Shown here: positions 15,136 through 18,023 of the stretch, in pieces
Layout: every line of letters begins with the position of its first letter
Numbering within the stretch: the stretch's first letter is position 1
NCBI GenBank assembly: GCA_044375105.1
Contig: JBILNK010000082.1
Location: 1 to 18,023, forward strand
Direction: 5' to 3'
From: JBIKLM01 sp044375105
Lineage (GTDB): Bacteria > Planctomycetota > UBA1135 > GCA-002686595
DNA length: 18,023 nt
Notes under the pieces: model-generated
What the model was told of the DNA's origin: nothing
The model's input: the letters and a program-made list of their open reading frames with translations, nothing else
Database searches by the model: none
Program-made: the position numbers and the translations under genes

Positions 15136-15178
15136 AAAACGCGCGCGGCCGGCTCCTTGCGGGGAGCCGGCCGCGCGC
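15136..15178 (-). terminator. Strong stem-loop terminator after the secretin gene
   Basis: GCGCGCGGCCGGCTCC (15141-15156) and GGAGCCGGCCGCGCGC (15163-15178) are exact reverse complements with a 6-nt loop, giving a 16-bp stem. In the secretin's direction of transcription it starts 65 nt after the stop and is followed by GTTTTC, a four-T run (15139-15136). A stem this long and exact is unlikely by chance even at this GC. The short T-run makes it an intrinsic terminator with moderate confidence, or an RNA 3'-end stabiliser. Confidence 0.7.
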
Positions 15179-15243
15179 CGGGCCGCCTGCAGGTTCGACC
15201 CGCGGCATCGCTCGCTTTCCTGCGCGCCGCCAGGGCGCTCGGG

Positions 15244-17853
15244 TCAGCGCAGCTTCGTGACCTCTTCGCGGATGTCGGTGACCTTGGCCCGCATCAGGAT
15301 CATCAGACTGTTGCGCTCGTCGCTCGAGCCCTCCTGCTTGAAGAAGAAGCCCACCAGCGGGATGTTGGCCAGCCAGGGGACCTCTGCGCGGCGCTCGACC
15401 GTGCTGATGCGCGACAGACCGCCGATCAGGATCGTGCCGCCGTCCGGGATGTGCGCGGTGGTCTTGAGGCTGGCGGCCTCGAGCTCCGGCAGCACGAACT
15501 CGACCGGCGAACCGACCGAGTTGGCCAGGTTGGTGGCGAAGGGCCGCAGGGCCACGATGCGCGCCACGGTGGGCTGAACCTCGAGGGTCAGGTGCTGGCG
15601 ATCGTGGGAGACGATCGGGGTGACCTGCAGGGAGACGCCCTCGCTGAGCACGTTGATCACCGGGTCGGCGATCGAGATACCCGTGGCGACCTCGACGTCG
15701 AAGTCCTGCACGTAGGCGCGCTGGTTGACCACGGAGACCGCTGCGGTCTGCGAGTTGTAGACCGAGACCGTCTGGGTGTTGACGATCTGGATCTTGCTGG
15801 TCTTCTCGATGGCCGTCAGCAGGAAGTTCAGGTTGGCGTCGTCGAGGATGTTGAACTCCGCCGTCAGGCCGCCAACCGTGGACAAGGCGCTGCCCAGGGG
15901 GGTCTTGAAGTAGTTGGAGGTCGAGCCCTTGAAGTCGCCGTCGCCACCGTCGTCGTAGTAGAAACCGGCCGAGGGATTGCCGGCCTGGTTGCCGTTCTGA
16001 GTGCCGGTGCCGCCGTTGTCGAGGCCCAGGGAGGCGTCGTCCTCGAGTCCGTTGGTGACGTCGTCCAGGTCGGTGAAGGGCGCGCCCGGGTTGTCGAGGC
16101 CGCGCCAATCGATACCGATCTCCTGCAGGTAGTTGTCGGCCACACGCAGGAAGCGCGTGTCGATGGTCACGATCATCGAGTTGAAGCGGCGTAGCTCCTC
16201 GAGGAAGCGCTCGATCTCCTTCTGGACCTCTCCCGTGTGCCGCACGATCAGGGTCGTGTCGTTGTAGGCGTTGATCGAGACGCCTTCCTGTTCCCAGGTG
16301 GCCGGGCGCACGTTGCTCTTGACCAGTTCGGTCAGGGCGTCCGAGTCCTGGCGCACCGTCGGATCGGCCAGGCCGCCGAAGGGGCCGCCGCCGTCGTCGT
16401 CCTCCAGGTCCTCGAACAGGCGCAGCCGGTCGAGGCGCGGGGCGGCGAAGTTCGGCAGCGCCAGGGTCAGGTCCGAGATGTCGTGGTTCTGCAGGCGCAG
16501 CTCGCCGCGGGCCTTCTCGGCGGTGGTGAAGAAGACGGCGCCCAGCTGCACGTTCCAGACCACCGCCTCGCCCGCCTGGGAGGCGATGATGTCCAGCAGG
16601 TCCTGCATGCCGATCGGGTTGCCGAAGGGCAGGTCGAACACGACACCCTCGGAGAGGGCCGCCTCTTCAGCGGCCGGGTCGACCACGATGTCGAGGCCAC
16701 TGACCGCCTTCAGCTGGGTGATCACCTCGTTGAGGCTCTCGACCTCGCGCACGATCAGACCCGGCAGTCGCGTCTGGCGGATCTGCTGGCGCAGGTTCTC
16801 GTCGGCCGGATCTTTGGCCGCCGATTCGCTGGCGTCAGTGCGGCGCTTGCGCAGCTCGGTCAGGCGCTGCCACTCGTCCACGGAGGGCAGCTCGAGCACA
16901 CCCGTGATCGGGACCGTCAGGTTGTCGAGAGATAGGTTCCACTCCTGGAAGCGCTCGCGCTTCGAGGCGATGAAGCGGGTGTTGGAGCGCTCGAGGCCGG
17001 CCTGGAAGGCCGCGTCGCGGATCTCCATGGCCTTTTCGTTCTTCGGATCCAGGCGCAGCACGCGCTCGGCGAAGGTGCGCGAGGTGTCGAAGGCCTCGGC
17101 GTCGAAGGCCGCCACCGCCTGGGCCAGCAGCGAGTCGATGCGCGCCCGGTCCAGCTCGGCCTTGGCGCGTTCCTCGGCGCGGATCCGCTCGGTGGTCTCG
17201 CGCTCGGCCGTCAGGCGAGCTGCCTCGCGGGCCTTTTCGCGGCCAGCGCGGGCTTCGCTCAGGAGCCGCGGGGCGTCCTGGTCGACGCCCTGCCAGTCGA
17301 TCGCCACCGGGGCCCAGCGCACATAGTCGTTGGCCAGAGAGAACTCCTGGATGGCGCCTTCGAAGTCGCCGCGCTCCATGGCCAGCTTGCCTTTCTCGAG
17401 GTTCTCCTTGGCCGCGGAACGCAGCTGCTGGATCTTGACCTCCGTGGCGGAGCCGAGGTCCTCGGTCAGCAGGGTGTATTGGCTGTTGCCGTCGCCTTGC
17501 AGGGCGCGCACCTCCGCCAGCTTGCGATGGATGTCCGCGTTGTCGGGGGCGATCGACAGCGCCAGCTGCAGTTGCTTTTCGGCCTCGGCGAAGTCGGTCC
17601 GGGCGATGCGCTCCTCGGCCAGGTCCAGGTAGGCCGCGACCAGGACCTGATTCTTCTGGGCCTGGAGGTTCAGCAGCTGCGCTTCGCGCGCCAAGAAATC
17701 TGCGTCGTTCTGACCGCTCCCTTGGTCGCTTGCCCCCGGACCGGAGCCGCTCTGCGGGGCCTGCACATCGCCGGCACCGGGCTGCTCCGGTTGGGTGCGG
17801 CAGGAGGCGCCCGCGATCAGGCAGAGGGACAGGGCGATACCGGCGTTCCTCAT
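15244..17853 (-). CDS. Secretin (type II secretion / type IV pilus-like outer-membrane channel) with N-terminal TPR region
   Basis: Outer-membrane channel subunit of 869 residues. An export signal (1-18) ends at AGASC; Cys18 may be lipidated, but Gly at -3 departs from a standard lipobox. A Gln/Gly/Ser linker follows (20-52). TPR-like helix pairs lie at about 75-116, 147-175 and 240-282, with a charged coiled-coil-like stretch (200-240). A short STN/secretin N-domain follows (about 365-445, with LKAVSGLDIVVDP), then an N1-like ring domain (about 510-555). The secretin core (about 556-857) has IPDGGTILIGGL (802-813) and the signature VPWLANIPLVGFFF (825-838). An acidic, glycine/asparagine-rich loop (585-645) sits inside the core. 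The ATG at 17853 starts directly at the signal; a TTG at 17889 would add twelve residues. GspD versus PilQ type cannot be settled, because no partner genes are in the window. Confidence 0.9.
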   Translation of the reverse strand: MRNAGIALSLCLIAGASCRTQPEQPGAGDVQAPQSGSGPGASDQGSGQNDADFLAREAQLLNLQAQKNQVLVAAYLDLAEERIARTDFAEAEKQLQLALSIAPDNADIHRKLAEVRALQGDGNSQYTLLTEDLGSATEVKIQQLRSAAKENLEKGKLAMERGDFEGAIQEFSLANDYVRWAPVAIDWQGVDQDAPRLLSEARAGREKAREAARLTAERETTERIRAEERAKAELDRARIDSLLAQAVAAFDAEAFDTSRTFAERVLRLDPKNEKAMEIRDAAFQAGLERSNTRFIASKRERFQEWNLSLDNLTVPITGVLELPSVDEWQRLTELRKRRTDASESAAKDPADENLRQQIRQTRLPGLIVREVESLNEVITQLKAVSGLDIVVDPAAEEAALSEGVVFDLPFGNPIGMQDLLDIIASQAGEAVVWNVQLGAVFFTTAEKARGELRLQNHDISDLTLALPNFAAPRLDRLRLFEDLEDDDGGGPFGGLADPTVRQDSDALTELVKSNVRPATWEQEGVSINAYNDTTLIVRHTGEVQKEIERFLEELRRFNSMIVTIDTRFLRVADNYLQEIGIDWRGLDNPGAPFTDLDDVTNGLEDDASLGLDNGGTGTQNGNQAGNPSAGFYYDDGGDGDFKGSTSNYFKTPLGSALSTVGGLTAEFNILDDANLNFLLTAIEKTSKIQIVNTQTVSVYNSQTAAVSVVNQRAYVQDFDVEVATGISIADPVINVLSEGVSLQVTPIVSHDRQHLTLEVQPTVARIVALRPFATNLANSVGSPVEFVLPELEAASLKTTAHIPDGGTILIGGLSRISTVERRAEVPWLANIPLVGFFFKQEGSSDERNSLMILMRAKVTDIREEVTKLR

Positions 17854-18023
17854 CTTGTGGGGGAAAGAAGGGCCTCGGTAGGAGGACAAGAGGCGGGCGT
17901 GGGGAGGGCGGGCGAGCCAAGTGGCGCTCGCCGGGGGGGAAGGGACGCGGCGCAGGCGCGGGCTGCAGGGCTCGCGGCGTTGCGCTTGGGGGGGGCTCGG
18001 GGGGCGCGCCAGGTCGCGGCGCG
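17854..18023. other. Upstream region of the secretin gene, to the window edge
   Basis: These 170 bp are purine/G-rich on the plus strand, with runs such as seven G at 17932-17938. No gene, clear promoter or Shine-Dalgarno was recognised. The secretin may be first in its transcript or follow a gene beyond the edge. Confidence 0.4.

Noticed and set aside
14669..16108. Long minus-strand frame spanning the HAD gene start, the spacer and the secretin C-terminus
   Set aside because: It reads through the terminator stem and overlaps two genes with clear motifs; its own sequence is Arg/Gly/Pro-rich.

Overview
The window is very GC-rich (about 70% by eye) and fully bacterial in layout, with tightly packed genes, ATG/GTG/TTG starts and several 1-4 bp gene overlaps. 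It holds eleven protein-coding genes. Nine make up two complete or near-complete oligopeptide (Opp/Dpp-type) ABC importers placed back to back. The other two are a HAD-family phosphatase and a large outer-membrane secretin. Lipoproteins and a secretin point to a diderm. The TPR-bearing secretin, the enlarged permeases and the HAD subfamily together make me favour Planctomycetota or a similar high-GC diderm lineage (for example Myxococcota). This is an inference, not a proof.

Layout. Positions 32-5914 (minus strand): an operon read right to left, coding a peptide-binding protein (4088-5914), permease OppB (2553-3584), permease OppC (1042-2553) and one ATPase (32-1045). The last three are translationally coupled. 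A second ATPase, if it exists, lies beyond the left edge. The 503-bp gap between the binding protein and oppB holds an unusual 135-bp inverted-repeat element with an A7 and a T10 tract. Positions 5915-6062: a 148-bp divergent promoter region with one inverted repeat.

Positions 6063-13979 (plus strand): the second importer, complete, coding a lipoprotein binding protein (6063-8273), OppB (8624-10105), OppC (10113-11930), OppD (11947-12954) and OppF (12951-13979). A 350-bp leader with strong hairpins separates the binding-protein gene from the permease/ATPase block, and oppB starts at TTG. The permeases OppB2 and OppC2, and OppC1 of the first system, carry large extra segments between TM1 and the conserved permease core. 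OppC2 also appears to gain two extra membrane helices. This is the most unusual biology in the window.

Positions 14068-14820 (minus strand): a HAD hydrolase, convergent with oppF. Positions 15244-17853 (minus strand): a secretin of 869 residues with an N-terminal signal peptide and TPR-like region, ending at a strong 16-bp stem-loop. Positions 17854-18023 are its upstream region.

Working picture: the two importers capture peptides in the periplasm with different binding proteins and move them inward using ATP. The secretin belongs to a separate secretion or pilus machine whose other parts are not in the window. No tRNA, rRNA, CRISPR array, transposase or phage gene was seen.
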